A DNA stretch of 64,000 bases from Adiantum capillus-veneris (taxonomy: Eukaryota; Streptophyta; Polypodiopsida; Polypodiales; Pteridaceae): the NCBI GenBank assembly GCA_014529385.2, contig CM043953.1, positions 79,472,338 to 79,536,337 on the forward strand. The letters are read 5' to 3'. Under the pieces are notes generated by a model. The model was not told the origin of the DNA. It ran no database searches and saw only the letters and a program-made list of their open reading frames with translations. Both the position numbers and the translations under genes were made by a program. This document shows, in pieces, positions 22,840 to 35,759 of the stretch (position 1 is the stretch's first letter; each line of letters begins with the position of its first letter).

Positions 22840-23457
22840 TGTTGGCAAATATGCCGCGAGCGGACGCTAGTATAGCAAGAACAAAACCAACAACTCTATG
22901 TCAGCCAAAGATGAAGATTAACCCGTAGGCGCATGGAAACAAGGAGACGGATGTCAATCACCTTCTCGACCTTCTAAGACAATCTCTACTCAAGGAAACC
23001 AAATCTAGACGTTCTATGCACTAATGAATACAACTCAACCTACAATGCTCATGCTATCCAAAACTAGACCAAACTCATCTGAAAAGTCATGAAACTCATA
23101 GGAAACACTCTCCTCATCAAGGGGTCATTACCATCTGAACTCTGACTTGATATCCTACCTAGAACCACCTCGTGTGACAATTGCGTATAAAGACAAGCAA
23201 CAAAATACAAGTCACCACTTTTGATTTGTATAATCCTAATCTATAGCTCTACTTTTCGTGAATCCATAGGTGTAAAGAAATCACCAAATGGACACACGGT
23301 TTGCAAGAAAACTCACCCGAAAGCTTGTAGGAGCTTGCTTTGCGATGACACCAGAATTGTGCAAGCTTCGTGTTGGATGGAAGCCCTAGTTGTTGGTAAT
23401 GCATTGGTGGTGTCACTTTTTCAATGGAGGCTCCATAGAGTGCGTAGGAAAGAGAAG

Positions 23458-23523
<66 letters not shown>

Positions 23524-24000
23524 CACATCGCACAATAAATGTGAGATTAGAAAAAGTTGACTTAGGGTTACAAAAATTGGCTTATATAAAATTTCTCCTT
23601 AGAGGCTTATTCCCACAAAGAATATTAGCCTCTTAAACCATTACAAAATGTCATTCTGTTTCTAAAAGATAGTGATACAAAAAGTTGGAAGAAGCTTCTT
23701 CTATGTTCAGTCAACACTTATGAACTCTATCTTGAATTTTTTATGGTGAAAAAACTCTTGAAAATCTTGAGTCCTCCATAATAATATTGAAACCAAGGTT
23801 TTATGTGCCCCAAATTTGTCTCTACCATGTACTTCGATACATTTAGTTGATCTACATGGAAAGTTTGATATCTTTTGAGGTTTTGAATGCTTATTTCTCA
23901 AAGTACTAAAATATCAAAGTTTTATCTTGTGCAATTTTGAATATTTGAAATGATCCGATGACTGTTGCATATTAAAGCCCTTCTACATGCCACCTTGAGT
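22840..24000 (-). repeat. 5' LTR of the minus-strand Ty3 element (right edge not determined)
   Basis: Begins (plus-strand view) TGTTGGCAAATATGCCGCG next to the primer site. A minus-strand TATA-like TTTTATATAAG lies near 23580-23590, upstream of a 60-bp GA tract (CT on the plus strand, 23460-23520) that would be in the transcript. No second LTR copy is seen, so the outer edge is a guess. Confidence 0.5.
23460..23520. repeat. (CT)30 microsatellite
   Basis: Uninterrupted CT repeat of 60 bp within the LTR-like segment. Confidence 0.97.
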
Positions 24001-24485
24001 CCTCACTACAAAGAGTAAGCAGTGTATCACTTTTTAAAACTTACAAATACAACAAAAATATATTTTTCTTTGTATATAATGTTATACTTGAAATGGCCAT
24101 ATCAAACCCGTAGAAGTTTCTGTTATTTTATATACTCTCAAGCAAAATTTTTCACATGGAACTTTTAATTATCTATAACACAATTGTGGAAAATTCAAGT
24201 AAAATTTTCTAAGGCTGCTTCATTTTTCTTAAATCTTATAAAGACGAGCTCTTTAAAGCATCAATTGCAGTCTTACAAGGGTCAACTTGATGAGTATAGT
24301 TGTTGATCATGATAGCTTTTAAAATGCAAGGTTATATATTTAAAAGACCCCCTAGTTAACATATTTAAGCATATCAATAGGGTTTTCTTGAATACACCAT
24401 CTAATGCAAGTAGCATTTAGTTTAAATTTGTGTGAAAAATGAACACTTAAGTGTCCTCTTTTGATACCAAACCAGCGATAATTAA

Positions 24486-24661
24486 CCCATTTTCAATTGC
24501 ATTTAATGTGGCTAGAGATGTACATACATACTTTAACTATGCTTGAAACACACCTATGCTTTCATTCCAATCACCCATTTTCAATTGCATTTAATGTGGC
24601 TAGAGATGTACATACATACTTTAACTATGCTTGAAACACACCTATGCTTTCATTCCAATCA
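24486..24661. repeat. Exact 88-bp tandem duplication
   Basis: Two identical adjacent copies (24486-24573 and 24574-24661) of a unit beginning CCCATTTTCAATTGCATTTA. Identity implies a very recent duplication or an assembly artefact. Confidence 0.97.
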
Positions 24662-26064
24662 CCCATTCTACAATTACTTCCACTTTCTTACTAGATCTTT
24701 TGTACAAGAAATAGGTCCTTAGAGATCCATGTATGTATAGAGACAATCAGGCGGGAGCTACCCTCATCATTTGTGTTACCGGCCTTGATATTCATGCCAC
24801 CATCATAGTATCAATATTTGTCTCAATTCAAGCCTTGATAAATTGAGAACTTGATATATGAAGGTGTATTTTAACTAAAACCATCAAAGCCTAGTAGATG
24901 GTAGCAAAGGAAACATTTATAGGCTATGTTAATACCTACAACCCAGGTAAAAGGGCCAGTGTGCCCGGCCATGTCCAATTGCTCAACACTTACATTTACT
25001 AACCATCATTATTATTATCATAGATGGTAACAAAGAGTTACAGTTCATAGGATTGCTACAAGAGCCCCACCCCACTTATGGTGTCTCCTCTCACTCTTTC
25101 TCTCCATACAGACACACACCTAGTCCTACTCATTGAAGTAAAATCAGAGTCGATGGTGGCTTGATTCTATAAAGGGCATGAAGACAACAAACATGATCTT
25201 ATTAAAGCTTGGTTTTTTCACCCACAACAATGTATGCCTCTCTATGGTTTTTTGAAGCTTGAGAGCTCATAACTCTCTATGTGCGTAGATATGGAAACTA
25301 AGCTGTAAAGCATTTCCCATGTCTCATAGGCAAGAGACTTTAAGAAGGAGAAAAGTCCTTCAAAACAAAGTAGTGATTTCTAAAGGCAACCAAGTCATAA
25401 ACTTGAAGTCTGCAAGCCATCTTTTATTCACTTGAGCAAACAACGTTTCATAAAGCACTAATATCAACATACATTTGGTACATCATAAAAGAAACAGTGT
25501 CTTTTTCTTTTGAGTAAGCTACACATAGTGTTAAATATGATGCAAGCAATTTTGTGTCTTGTGAATCCAAATACCCCTCTTTTTGAGCACGCATTACACT
25601 AAATCTATATGAGGTGCATCCTGGAGATTGTGTAAGAGATTCAGTTTGAGACAAAACCGAATGTGATGCATGGGTGTGGCATATTAGATGAACAAAAACA
25701 GCTTTAGCAACGTCAATATTTTAAATATACTTGTATGACTTAGTGACACATACCATTCAAATATGTTGCTTAAGCAATTTTGGCTTTTTTTTGCCATGAT
25801 TTGGGCATCATGTATTCCAAGATGTGTCAAGGAAGTGCTTGAGGCATGATGTATGTGGAATGGTGGTGATTAAGAAAGCACTAAAGTGCTTGATGAGCTT
25901 TCTATTTGAGTGGCACTCTCTCTTGAATGCTTGGATTGAGAGAAAATCTTTTGCAATCTTGACTGTATGGTTTTTTGCATTGAGTTCTGGTTATGCAGCT
26001 AAGTAACCATAATTTATTGCATCTTCAGTGCAAAACAATGATCTCTTTGTCCACTTGAGTGCAA

Positions 26065-26170
26065 ATGGAATTCCTACCTTGAGGATTGATGCTCTCATGT
26101 CAAGGATCGATGCCCTAATGGAATTCCTACCTTGAGGATTGATGCTCTCATGTCAAGGATCGATGCCCTA
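26065..26170. repeat. Exact 53-bp tandem duplication
   Basis: Two identical copies (26065-26117 and 26118-26170) of a unit beginning ATGGAATTCCTACCTTGAGG. Inside the unit a second short repetition (GGATTGATGCTCTC / GGATCGATGCCCTA) is visible. Confidence 0.97.
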
Positions 26171-27889
26171 ATGACACAAGTTATAGTGACCTATTGATGT
26201 CGATGGATAATATGCATGTGGAAATGCCTCGAGAAGTGAGCATTAGATGCAATTTTGTTGTTGCTTGGTGTGATTTGAGCATTGATTTGGATGAAAGTTG
26301 GGTTCTAATCCTTTTTTGAGGCCATTCATGTGCATATGGTCTTGTTACTATGTTTCTAGCTTATGTAAATAGTTTATGCATCTTGGTTTGTATATTGGCA
26401 TAGCGTGGTGTTGATACCATTGTAAGAGAGATTCTATCATGGTCTTGTGATACTTATAAGAACAGATCCATTACTTTTTTGTATACACTATTGGTATACT
26501 TTATGGTCTTCTAACATGTCATATGCATGTTAACCAATTAATTAAAATTTTCATGCAGGTAATTTGGTAGTATTTTTTTCCTCTTGATTTTTGATCTCTC
26601 TTGCACATGAGTTCATCTAAGTTGGAAGATTTCCAATTTCTTAGTTTCTCACTTGATTTGGTATTTGTATATGTGCATATCTACTATTATTTTCAATTTT
26701 ACTCTATTTATTTTGAAAATACTGATGAGGCATTTTTAGGTTAAGCAGTGGGAGTCGGGTTATCAAGTGGTGAGGTGGATTAGGTTGATGGAGATACCCT
26801 ATTGCAACTTCTTCATAAAATATGTATAGATGGCACTAGGTGATTTATAGTAGAGTTGGCTTTGATACAACTGCTTCCATGTGTATTTATTTTTTGTTAA
26901 TTATCAATACACCATTTATGGTTTATGTGAATATAAATTCATTGCAAAATAGTGTGAAAACTCTTTCAAAATCTAATCATTTCTTTTGCCACATTTTCTA
27001 CTTAGGTTGTTTGTCTTTTGTATCACAGTTCTTGGCTGACATATTGTTTATTTAGTACCAACACTTTATCAGATCCTACCCACTCGTTCTCACCATAGTC
27101 TTGACATATGAGTTTTATTTAGAAATAATAAAGTTGATAGAGCGCCCAGTTACTACAAAAACGTTTTCAAAAATCACTTTCAAATTCACCATAGTGCTCA
27201 ATAATGGCAGCTTCTATGTTAGACAAACAGATTTACAATAGCTTTAAGTGTGATGGTTCCAAGTAGTATCCTTGTTCAAAAGAAGTGGCTTAATACCTCA
27301 GGGGATACACTTTACAAAATCCTCTTTATAATGTGTAATCAAAGCCTAATTAAAAAATCACTTCACACATTTTGAACCCTCTTTCTTCATAGACTTGTAA
27401 TTAATAATAATAAAAAGAATCATCCTATAAGTTTAAATTGATAGCTAATATGTGCTATAATATATCCTCCTATCAAGCACACATGATACACCTATAGACC
27501 TACAAGGTGCATCCCCTCCAATCAAATCCAATCTTGCTGCTCAAAATCAAAATCTAGTACAAGATCTTTAGAAGAAAACTCCTGAATATGAATCAAACCT
27601 CAACTAGAAGAAAGTAGGTATTGACACTTTTAATCTTAACTAGTTGAACACAGTCTGCAAGAAAAATCTTTAATTTGGACATTCTCAAACTGTTTCAAAA
27701 TAGACATAGGGATGCTTCAACTCCATAAAGAAGCATTGGTGTCACATTTAATATAACATTTAATCTCTTGTAGATTGTGCATGATCTCAAATGCATGGTA
27801 GACTATTTTCTTAGCACAATCATGCAATTTAGGATTGGAAAGAATCTTGGCCAAGGTACTTGAAGCTCTCTTCCACTTCAAGGGTTCTT

Positions 27890-28256
27890 AATTGCACACA
27901 ATACATAGCACTAGCACATGTGATTAGAAGGAAAAAAACATTTTCATTTCTACAAGACATCCTATCACCACAAAGCACTTTTTTAATTATAAGAAAATGT
28001 CCTTCTAGGGTTAAAAACACAAAGTAAGCTCCCTCTAACTTGCAATGTTTGAAGCTTCCTTCCATCAAATACTTCAAACGCTGCAAGGCATTCAAAAGAA
28101 TAACGATGGTCAAGGCCCTACACATTTTATTACAAACACGGAAGTTTGTATATAGTGACTATGAAACCAATGAGAATACCAATACTCTAGTGTGCAATAC
28201 AATTTCAAACCCTTTCAGGACCTCATTTTGAGGTTGTTACATGAGAGAGACAGGGG

Positions 28257-28344
<88 letters not shown>

Positions 28345-28438
28345 GTAGGGAGAGACTATGTATACATATTTTCACATTATAACTCTAGCCTCCCTTCCCC
28401 CCTTTCTCTACACTCTCATGCTACTACTCGTCATTTCC

Positions 28439-28492
<54 letters not shown>

Positions 28493-28580
28493 GTCACTTC
28501 ACTTGGCTGAGATTGCTTTATCGGGCCACAATCTCTTCACTACCATTACATGTTGTCTCTCAAAAGAAATTCTCATTCTT
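27890..28580. repeat. Direct segmental duplication, copy A
   Basis: Homologous to 29790-30370. Shared landmarks in order are AGAATAA.GATGGTCAAGG, CCAATGAGAATACCAA, GACCTCATTTTGAG, a (GA)n tract, CCTCCCTTCCCCCCTTT, CATTTCCCAAACACAC, a (CA)n tract and TTGCTTTATCGGGCCACAAT. Microsatellites 28259-28341 (GA) and 28442-28489 (CA) lie at the same places as in copy B. No coding frame. Confidence 0.85.
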
Positions 28581-28599
28581 CTGGCATTTGACTATTTCC

Positions 28600-29780
28600 A
28601 AGAAGTTTCTTTAGCTTGCTACCTTATAGACGTTTATAGTATTTGGAGTACACTAGGCAGGATGGAGCTTCTGGATGATAACCATAAGTCTTTACCTTGC
28701 ACTTCTCTCAATGGGTGAGTCTGGCTTATGCTCTACTTATTGCAGCTTATGGTGGTTATATCACATTGTGGGTGATTACCATGATTCTTTACCTTGTACT
28801 TTCTACCTTTGGTTGAAGGGTTCTTCAAATACTTTCATCATGCTATCGATTATGCAATTTACTCTGGGTTTTTCGTATTAAATAGTTCTCATGGTTACCT
28901 TTTTGTTGGATTCTCATTGGAAATCTAAGAGATTACGTAGGGGTGGGGTGATTTTTATTCCACCTTTGACCATCACTTCTCTCATTTTCTATATCCTACA
29001 TGATTTTTGCCCCCTCGAGATGAGGTATCTTCACAACGAGGGCTTTCTAGCCCTTTCCCATGTAGGCTGGCTACCTTTAACTCCATCATCATCACATTAC
29101 CCCATTAAGACTTTGCTTCACTATCTCCCGCTCCCTCTAAGGCGTCATCTGGCTCTCCATCCAACATTTTTGTATTTTCAAGATTATTCCTACCTTGGTA
29201 TGATAGTGCCTTAGCTATGGTACCTCAATCACCTATGACTTTTGCTAAGAAAGTGGAGACGAGCGTGCATCGACTCTTGCTATTATGTTGGTGAGTTATA
29301 TCTTCTTTCTTGCACAAAATGCATAGCACTAGCATATGTGATTAGAAGGTTATAACATAGAGGGAAAACATTTGCAAAAAACTTTTGTGGAATAGAGAAA
29401 CCTTGAATAATCAAGCAAGTAGGCCATATTGCAAAATATATGCTACTTAATAATTCATGTGGTACATTGTTTAGTAATTACATTGGATAAAAATGAAAAA
29501 TAACTAATTATGATTGAATGAAAATATCAAAACTTTTGACAATATGAGCATTTGCATACCAAAAATATAAATGTAGAAAAAATATAGTTTACCTTCACTG
29601 ATAGAAGACATTGTAAAAGTCATGGGTGATCAATCACATCGATGCTTCTTTCCACAAAGCTCCAAATATAAATATATGTTGAAAATTCTCTATTTTGTTT
29701 TGCAATGGCATGCATTTCAATAGTTTCTATATCTAATCTTGCATCTTCCTTGTCACAACCTTCAATTTAAGCTCTAGATA
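28600..29780. other. Non-coding spacer between the two duplicated segments
   Basis: AT-rich. Near 28680-28830 there is imperfect repetition of a TTTACCTTGCACTT module also seen near 17950 in the CACTA element. No gene is supportable. Confidence 0.4.
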
Positions 29781-29789
29781 CCATTTCTA

Positions 29790-30098
29790 CAAGCCATTCT
29801 ATCACCACAAAGCAGTTTTTTCATTATATGAAAATATCCTTCTAGGGTTAAAACACACAGTAAGTCCCCTCTACCTTGCATGTTGAAGCTTTCTTCCATC
29901 ATATACTTCAAACACTGCAAAGCATTCAGAAGAATAATGATGGTCAAGGTCCTATTCTTTTTTATACAAATGCATGTGGCAATTCGTATATAGTGACGAT
30001 CAAACCAATGAGAATACCAACACTCTACTGGGAAACAAGATTTTGAAACCCTCATATGACCTCATTTTGAGTTTGCAACATGGGGGGGGGGGGGGGGG

Positions 30099-30140
<42 letters not shown>

Positions 30141-30370
30141 AAGAGAGGAGACTATGTATACATATCTTCACATTATAGCTCCAGCCTCCCTTCCCCCCTT
30201 TATCCACACTCTCATGCTAGCTACTACTCTTCATTTCCCAAACACACGTGCACGCACACACACACACACACACTTTTTTCCAGTTCACTTGGTTTAGATT
30301 GCTTTATCGGGCCACAATCTACTCTCTACCATTACATGTCATCTTTCAAAGTCCTCAGTCTTTTGGCATT
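29790..30370. repeat. Direct segmental duplication, copy B
   Basis: Diverged second copy of 27890-28580 in the same orientation, about 1.83 kb downstream. In place of a simple GA tract it has a 20-base G run (30082-30101) followed by (GA)n. Its (CA)n tract is shorter. Confidence 0.85.
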
Positions 30371-30479
30371 TGACTAGTGCTAAGAAGTTGCTTTAGCTTA
30401 TTTCCTTCTAGATGTTTATAGTATTTGGATTACACTCGGAAGGATAGAGCTTTGTGGATGATTGCCATGAATATTTTTT

Positions 30480-32576
30480 AAAAATCTGGGTATACCATAA
30501 CATCAAAAAAAGTTATGACAAGATAACTAGTAGATCACCGAACCATGTGTAGGGATTGACTAGTCCACCCATCCACATTTGCTCTACTATGGACATAGAG
30601 AATATCACTTGGCCGGGAGCGAGCCAGAACACCTCCAACCTACCTGAGCCAGACATATGCTGATGCCGCTTCGCCTCCCTCCATGAACCCGAGCTCTGAA
30701 AGGATCCCAAGTACCATTAGGTGGCAGGGTATCAACACCAACCATACTAGTTTAGGTTCCACGCCTCTTGGATGCCCAGCACTCGGTGTTTAGGCAAAGC
30801 CAAGGTAAAATCCCCGACGCGTTAGCCTTGTAGGTCATTCAACCCCCGACGCACTGACCGTGTAGATGAGCCTAACAAGAAAAGAAGACATAGGCACCAG
30901 CCCGATAGAGCAAAGCTCCAGTCAATGACCCTTTAGTCTAAGGCTAAGCCATAGTTTTGTAGTGACGCTTCCATGAGAAACATAACGCGTGAGTCCAATC
31001 ACAATAGCACTTTCCATATGCACAAACAATCTTTTCCAAGCAGATAGATTGTACAAGTGTCTCTACCCTTACTAAACCATCTCGATCACTTTATGATCCA
31101 AAACCATAAACCATAATCCAATCACATCACATGGGTGAGCCCTCCACCAACTCGGGTGAGGCACGACCAATCCTGCATAGCCACTTTAGAATATAACATG
31201 GCTGCAAAAAATTCGGCAGCATAACCATATCCAAAAAAAAAAAAACCATAAGCCACGCCGGCTTCCACCATAAAATCACAACCGCAATCCATGAAGGAAT
31301 CTCAGCCCTTAATCATAAATCATAACCACACTATACCAACCCCCACACTTGGAGTTTGACATTAACTCTGCAATCAATTGGAGTCCATACACATGTGACC
31401 CTTAAAACATGATTCTTTTATGCATAAAAAGAGTCCGAATAGGAACTAATCATGATATAAAATTCAAATTTGGACAACATCCAACCATGCAAAGTTGATG
31501 CATCACATCTGCACTTCACCTCCCTAGCACATAGAGCTAGTTTTAACCTAGAAAGGTGGAAAGCAATCATAACCATGCATATGAGGCATCCACATTATTC
31601 CATAAGTTTCCATACATCATATTATAACATTCTTCACCATAAACATGCTGCAAAACAGCTCCGACCTTTAGGTCAACCACAAACCATAACTTTCACACAC
31701 ATGCAAAAAACATTTTTTTGACATTTTCGGGAGCGTGCATAACATGGAAATGAAAATATTTGACCTCAAACCAATGCATCAAGTTCAGCTCCATAATATA
31801 GATTTTCACTCTATCACGTCACTTTACCCATATACTTACACAACAAACGGTAACCCAAAAAGAAAGCCACATAAATCATATCTGCCTATGCGGTTTGGGA
31901 TGTCTAGCCATATACTCTCATATAAGTTTATAGGCATCTAGTAGCTAAAATAAAATCATTAAAAAAAACCATAAATCATACATAAACAGCTCGGTTAACT
32001 CACGATGTCATATGGTACCCCCCCCCCCCTGTAATATATAGCACCCCTATATGTGTAGATAAAACCGGTTATAGAACGATTCATAACTTGCATTCCCGAG
32101 ATGATAACGGAGACCTAAATTCATTTATCATCAAGATTTTCAATTGGTTAAATGGTTTTCCCATCCGGTGAATCTATATAGTGGTTCTCCAAGGAGCCTC
32201 GAGTCAAAAAAATTGATTGTGTAGTGGGCACCAAGCTTTTTTTTACCATATCTCTTAGCTCGTGCGTGATTTTCACATGACACCAAAGAGAGAAAATGTT
32301 CTAAATGATGTGTTTTATCTCTGCTATAAAGGGTTCGGACTGGTTCATAAAGGTTTGTGATTTATGACCAAAACAGTGTTCCTACCGCCTCTATAACATG
32401 ATACAAAAAAGTGCTTTTTATGCACGCATGTGATTTTAAACGCATCATGTGCATAAATAAGCGTGTTAAACATGATGAAATAATCATGGGAAAACTTTGA
32501 TGTACTCGGTTAATCCATACATGCACTCGTACACAAAAAAAAAATCACCGAGAGGGTGACTACTCAGAAAAACGAC

Positions 32577-32629
<53 letters not shown>

Positions 32630-33560
32630 GGCTATGAAGTTTAGAGCTTCTCACCGTGCTTTAGAATCGATTTGGGACTATCGAAAGGCTTCTTGCTTTG
32701 CCGCAAGAGAGGGGTGATGAAAGCTATGTAGAGGTATCCTCCACGGAAGCTTCTGGAGAGCGCGTACACCGTGAAACGAGAGAGAAGATAATAAGCAAGT
32801 AGAAAGAGAGTATCCTTCTTCTTCTTCTTCTTCTTCTTCTCGAGAGTAGAACTTATGGAGATGGTGATGAAGAGCTTACACCACTCCGTATAATAGATAT
32901 GTATAGCCTTGTGGTAGTAAACGCAACACGCAGCACTGAAAAGTGAGCACTCTATGCCAATTTATAGGTTCTACCACTGTCCGAAGTGTGTCCCAAGCTG
33001 AAGGTAGCGCTGCCTCTTCTACCTGGAATAGTTGCACAGCTTTTAAGACTTTTTTAAAAACAGCCTTTGCTTTTGGTAGTCAACTCTCCCACTTACCATT
33101 CAATTTTATAGCAAAATTAGCCAATTGAACAGTATCTGACCAACTAATGGAAACCATAGCTAGACTATGCCGCACTATAATGTCCCGACATAATTATGAC
33201 TTTCCCATACTGCCCTAGTATATTTACGGTACAACTTTTTTTATAAAAATGTTTCCCATTAAAATCTTGTCTGGTCTCGTTTTTGTCCGGGTGATCATTT
33301 TTAAATCCGACAAAAACTAAAATTAATATTTTTATGTTTAGGTCATCATAAAAAGCACATTGCAAGCATGAAAAGCAAAAAATAGAGTAAAAAACAAAAA
33401 AAAAGTAATATTTTCTAAAATTGAACCACGGGTTCCTCTCATCCACTGGAATAAGAAAGCGGACTTGCTTTTCACTAAAAGCCACTAGAAATCATTAAAA
33501 GCTATAAATAGTGTGAAAAGCACTCAAAAAGCATATTTTTACAAAATTGGACCATAGCTT
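30480..33560 (-). mobile_element. LTR-like remnant of a minus-strand Ty3 element (low confidence)
   Basis: The minus strand has TTTCAGAGCTCGGGTTCATGG near 30684-30705, reminiscent of a decayed Met-tRNA primer site. The segment to its right has LTR-like character with long tracts of similar ACCATAA-type sequence and no genes. Sequence at about 33360-33500 resembles the area 50330-50430 (TGCTTTTCACT / CCACTGGAA-type words) next to the Ty3 remnant at 50.5-53 kb. Boundaries and identity are uncertain. Contains (GA)n at 32580-32625 and (CTT)n at 32816-32839. Confidence 0.3.
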
Positions 33561-34925
33561 CCCTGGAACACGTTGGTGCAGCCAAAGTGTGTCAACCCTA
33601 GCAGAGGGCACAGACAATGATGTGTATTCTTATAGATGCACGGCAAAGGGCTAGAGCAGATGGGAAGAACTCGTGCAGGCAAGTGGTAGCGGACAGGTAT
33701 GCGTTATGTGGTTTTTTAGGCCATAAAGGCTCCAGATAGGGCCTGACAGGACGTTAGATGAAGGTTGATCAAAGTGCGGTTTTTTGGATCAGATGTGTAT
33801 AGCTTGAAGTGTTAAAGGGACAGGTCCAAACGGCTTGTCAAACGGAGCTATAGAATGCAAGATATTTGGCTTTGAAGCTGGAGGTGATTGCAGATCAGGG
33901 ACGGATATGCCCAGTGATGCCAAGTAGTCCGAGCCATTTTGGAGCTATGGGTATGTAGTTCTTGATTTACGGAGTGTGTCGCTCTTTTTAGATCGTCCAT
34001 CAAAGCTACGGATACCAAGTTATTGCTAGATGAAGTTTTGTCGGGGGCTAGGTTGATGCCCACTTGGCCGCCTCGAGAAGTGTGCCCGGGTTTGGGTGCC
34101 AAGTATGCAGTGTGAGAAGACCATTGGAAGTGACTGCTCGTTAAACAGAGCCCGGAGCAGAAAGTTAAAGCAGTCAGAAAGATCGGGTGCATTTGCTCAA
34201 AGTTGGCCACAAATGATTTTCTCAGTTTTTACGGCCTCGGCCTCGGTTCGGGGCCTTGGAGAATCTCGAAGTGCAGAAAGGACTGGGCATTTTTGAGTCG
34301 ATACAGTGAGCTTGCGGCGGCAGGGTTTTCCGGCTCGGCAATTGGATCGACACAGGTTGGCAAGGCATTGAAGTTGGAAAAGAAATAAAGTTTTTTCAAT
34401 TTTCAAAGGGAGTTTTGAAGGCATGGGAGGGCCAACTCCTGAGCCGGTGCCACGTGGCCACCGAGTATATCCCACATACGGGGAAGCACGACGAGTCCGC
34501 GGGCTATATATGTTGCAATGTGCCCCCATTGGGGGTATCGAGTTCAAATGGAGAGCTCTTTAGCATGGGCTATGGTGTGGACGCCTGTGATGCTGTGCGG
34601 TGGCGCGTTCGACATCCGCCACAGTGGCCCTAGGCGGCGCTTAATACGAAGTGGATGATCATGTGGCAGGGGTGTTCACGCGCCAATCGGCCCAAAACTT
34701 TTGAAGGCAAGATGGGAGCTTGGATAAGTGAGGGGTCTCGCAAGGCGTGGGGCCCAAGCCAGGCCCACGAGGTGCTGTCACATGCAAAAGAAAAGGCGCC
34801 TTAAAATAGGGGTGCTAAATTGGGAGTCTCTCGGGCGCCCAAGGGCCAGTTTTGGCAGGATTGGTGAGCGAGCTCTTGGAGGGTGGCAGGGAAGGAAGAA
34901 GGGCTTGTTTTTGCAGGTTTTCATA
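33561..34925. other. GC-richer non-coding flank left of the large TIR element
   Basis: Open frames on both strands here overlap and none resembles a known protein. The last 60 bp (GAGCGAGCTCTTGGAGGGTG ...) are repeated on the other side of the large element at 49604. Confidence 0.4.
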
Positions 34926-34948
34926 GGAAAAATATGAACCCCAAAAGG
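34926..34948 (+). repeat. Left terminal inverted repeat of the large element (L-type end)
   Basis: Identical to the reverse complement of 49575-49597. The sequence just inside (CTTGTAAGGATCCCTAATTT) recurs at the L-type end of the nested element near 44745-44770, showing both are the same end type. Confidence 0.93.
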
Positions 34949-35268
34949 ATCTTGTAAGGATCCCTAATTTTAAGGGATTAAGGCTGAAGATGTATGTGGT
35001 TTAAGAGACAAGGCCATTGAATGAGAAAATTCTCATACACTTTTTTTAGGTTGTCATAGGCTTTTTATAGGTTGAAATAGAGGCTAAGGAGGGAGGATAG
35101 GTACATTATATATATCTACCCAAAAGAGTGGTGGTCCTTATCACAATATCTACCCTCCCCCTCTTTCTTTTGTCACATCATCAAGGGCGCCCATAACCTC
35201 AGCCCAAAAAACACTTTTTTCAAAAAAAATCAAAAAACCTCACTTTTACTCCAAACTTCTCCCCAACC

Positions 35269-35278
35269 TATATATATA
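35269..35278 (+). promoter_or_regulatory. TATA-like box upstream of the transposase-like gene
   Basis: TATATATATA at 35269-35278, about 480 bp before the ATG at 35760. Between them is a pyrimidine-rich minisatellite leader. Confidence 0.4.
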
Positions 35279-35399
35279 CTCAAAAAACAATTTTCTCTCT
35301 CAAAATCTCACAGCTAGACCTGCAAAATATGAAACTTTCCACCTTTTTTTATTTCCCTCCAAAATCACTCCTCTCTGACTCTTCTCTCTCCTACTTTTC

Positions 35400-35735
35400 A
35401 ACACACACTCTACCTCGTTCCCTCTCTCCCTCTTCTCTCTCCTACTTTTCAGCACACACACTTCCTCCTTCCCTCTCTTTGTTGTAGGTCCACTCCATAG
35501 CTTTGTTACAGCTCTCACCCCATGGCTCTCCACTCCATAGCGTCCTCCTTTCCTCTCTTTGTTGTAGGTCCACTCCATAGCTTTGCTACAGGTCTCCCCC
35601 CAATGCCTCTCCACTCTATAGCTCTCCTGCAGCACTCCCCTCCATAGCTCTCCTCTCCACTCCATAGCTCTCTTAAAGCTCTCCATCCCATAGCTCTTCA
35701 CTCCGTGCTTCGACTGCAGCTCTCCACTCTTTCTT
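35400..35735. repeat. CTCCACTCCATAGCTCT minisatellite in the transposase leader
   Basis: Repeated CTCCACTCCATAGCT(T/C)T words. A larger 80-bp duplication (TTTGTTGTAGGTCCACTCCA at 35480 and 35560) lies directly upstream of the ATG. Confidence 0.8.
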
Positions 35736-35759
35736 GAGTCCAGCTTTAATCCCTTTGCC

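Larger units (their letters stand above)
11341..24000 (-). mobile_element. Older minus-strand Ty3-type element, broken and nested (right end approximate)
   Basis: From right to left: an LTR beginning (plus-strand view) TGTTGGCAAAT at 22840, a tRNA-Asp-type primer site at 22821-22839, a 2-kb leader, a first gag-like ATG at 20747, a gag region with a zinc knuckle near 18345-18395, then a CACTA insertion, more gag, and the first part of pol. Pol stops around 11340 soon after the VFAWSY motif that precedes RT. No RT, RNase H, integrase or 3' LTR is found, so the element is truncated. The right edge of its LTR could not be defined by eye. Confidence 0.75.
24001..27850. other. Gene-poor AT-rich stretch
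   Basis: No frame with recognisable protein character, no intron-exon pattern and no element ends were found. Apart from two short exact tandem duplications (24486-24661 and 26065-26170) nothing stands out. Confidence 0.5.

Noticed and set aside
30480-33560. A complete second LTR retrotransposon
   Set aside because: Only LTR-like text and a poor primer-site resemblance. No internal coding region lies to its left, so it is kept as a low-confidence remnant only.
34096-34633. Overlapping frames on both strands of the GC-richer flank
   Set aside because: Frames on both strands are similarly open, which is a composition effect; no family resemblance or splice pattern.
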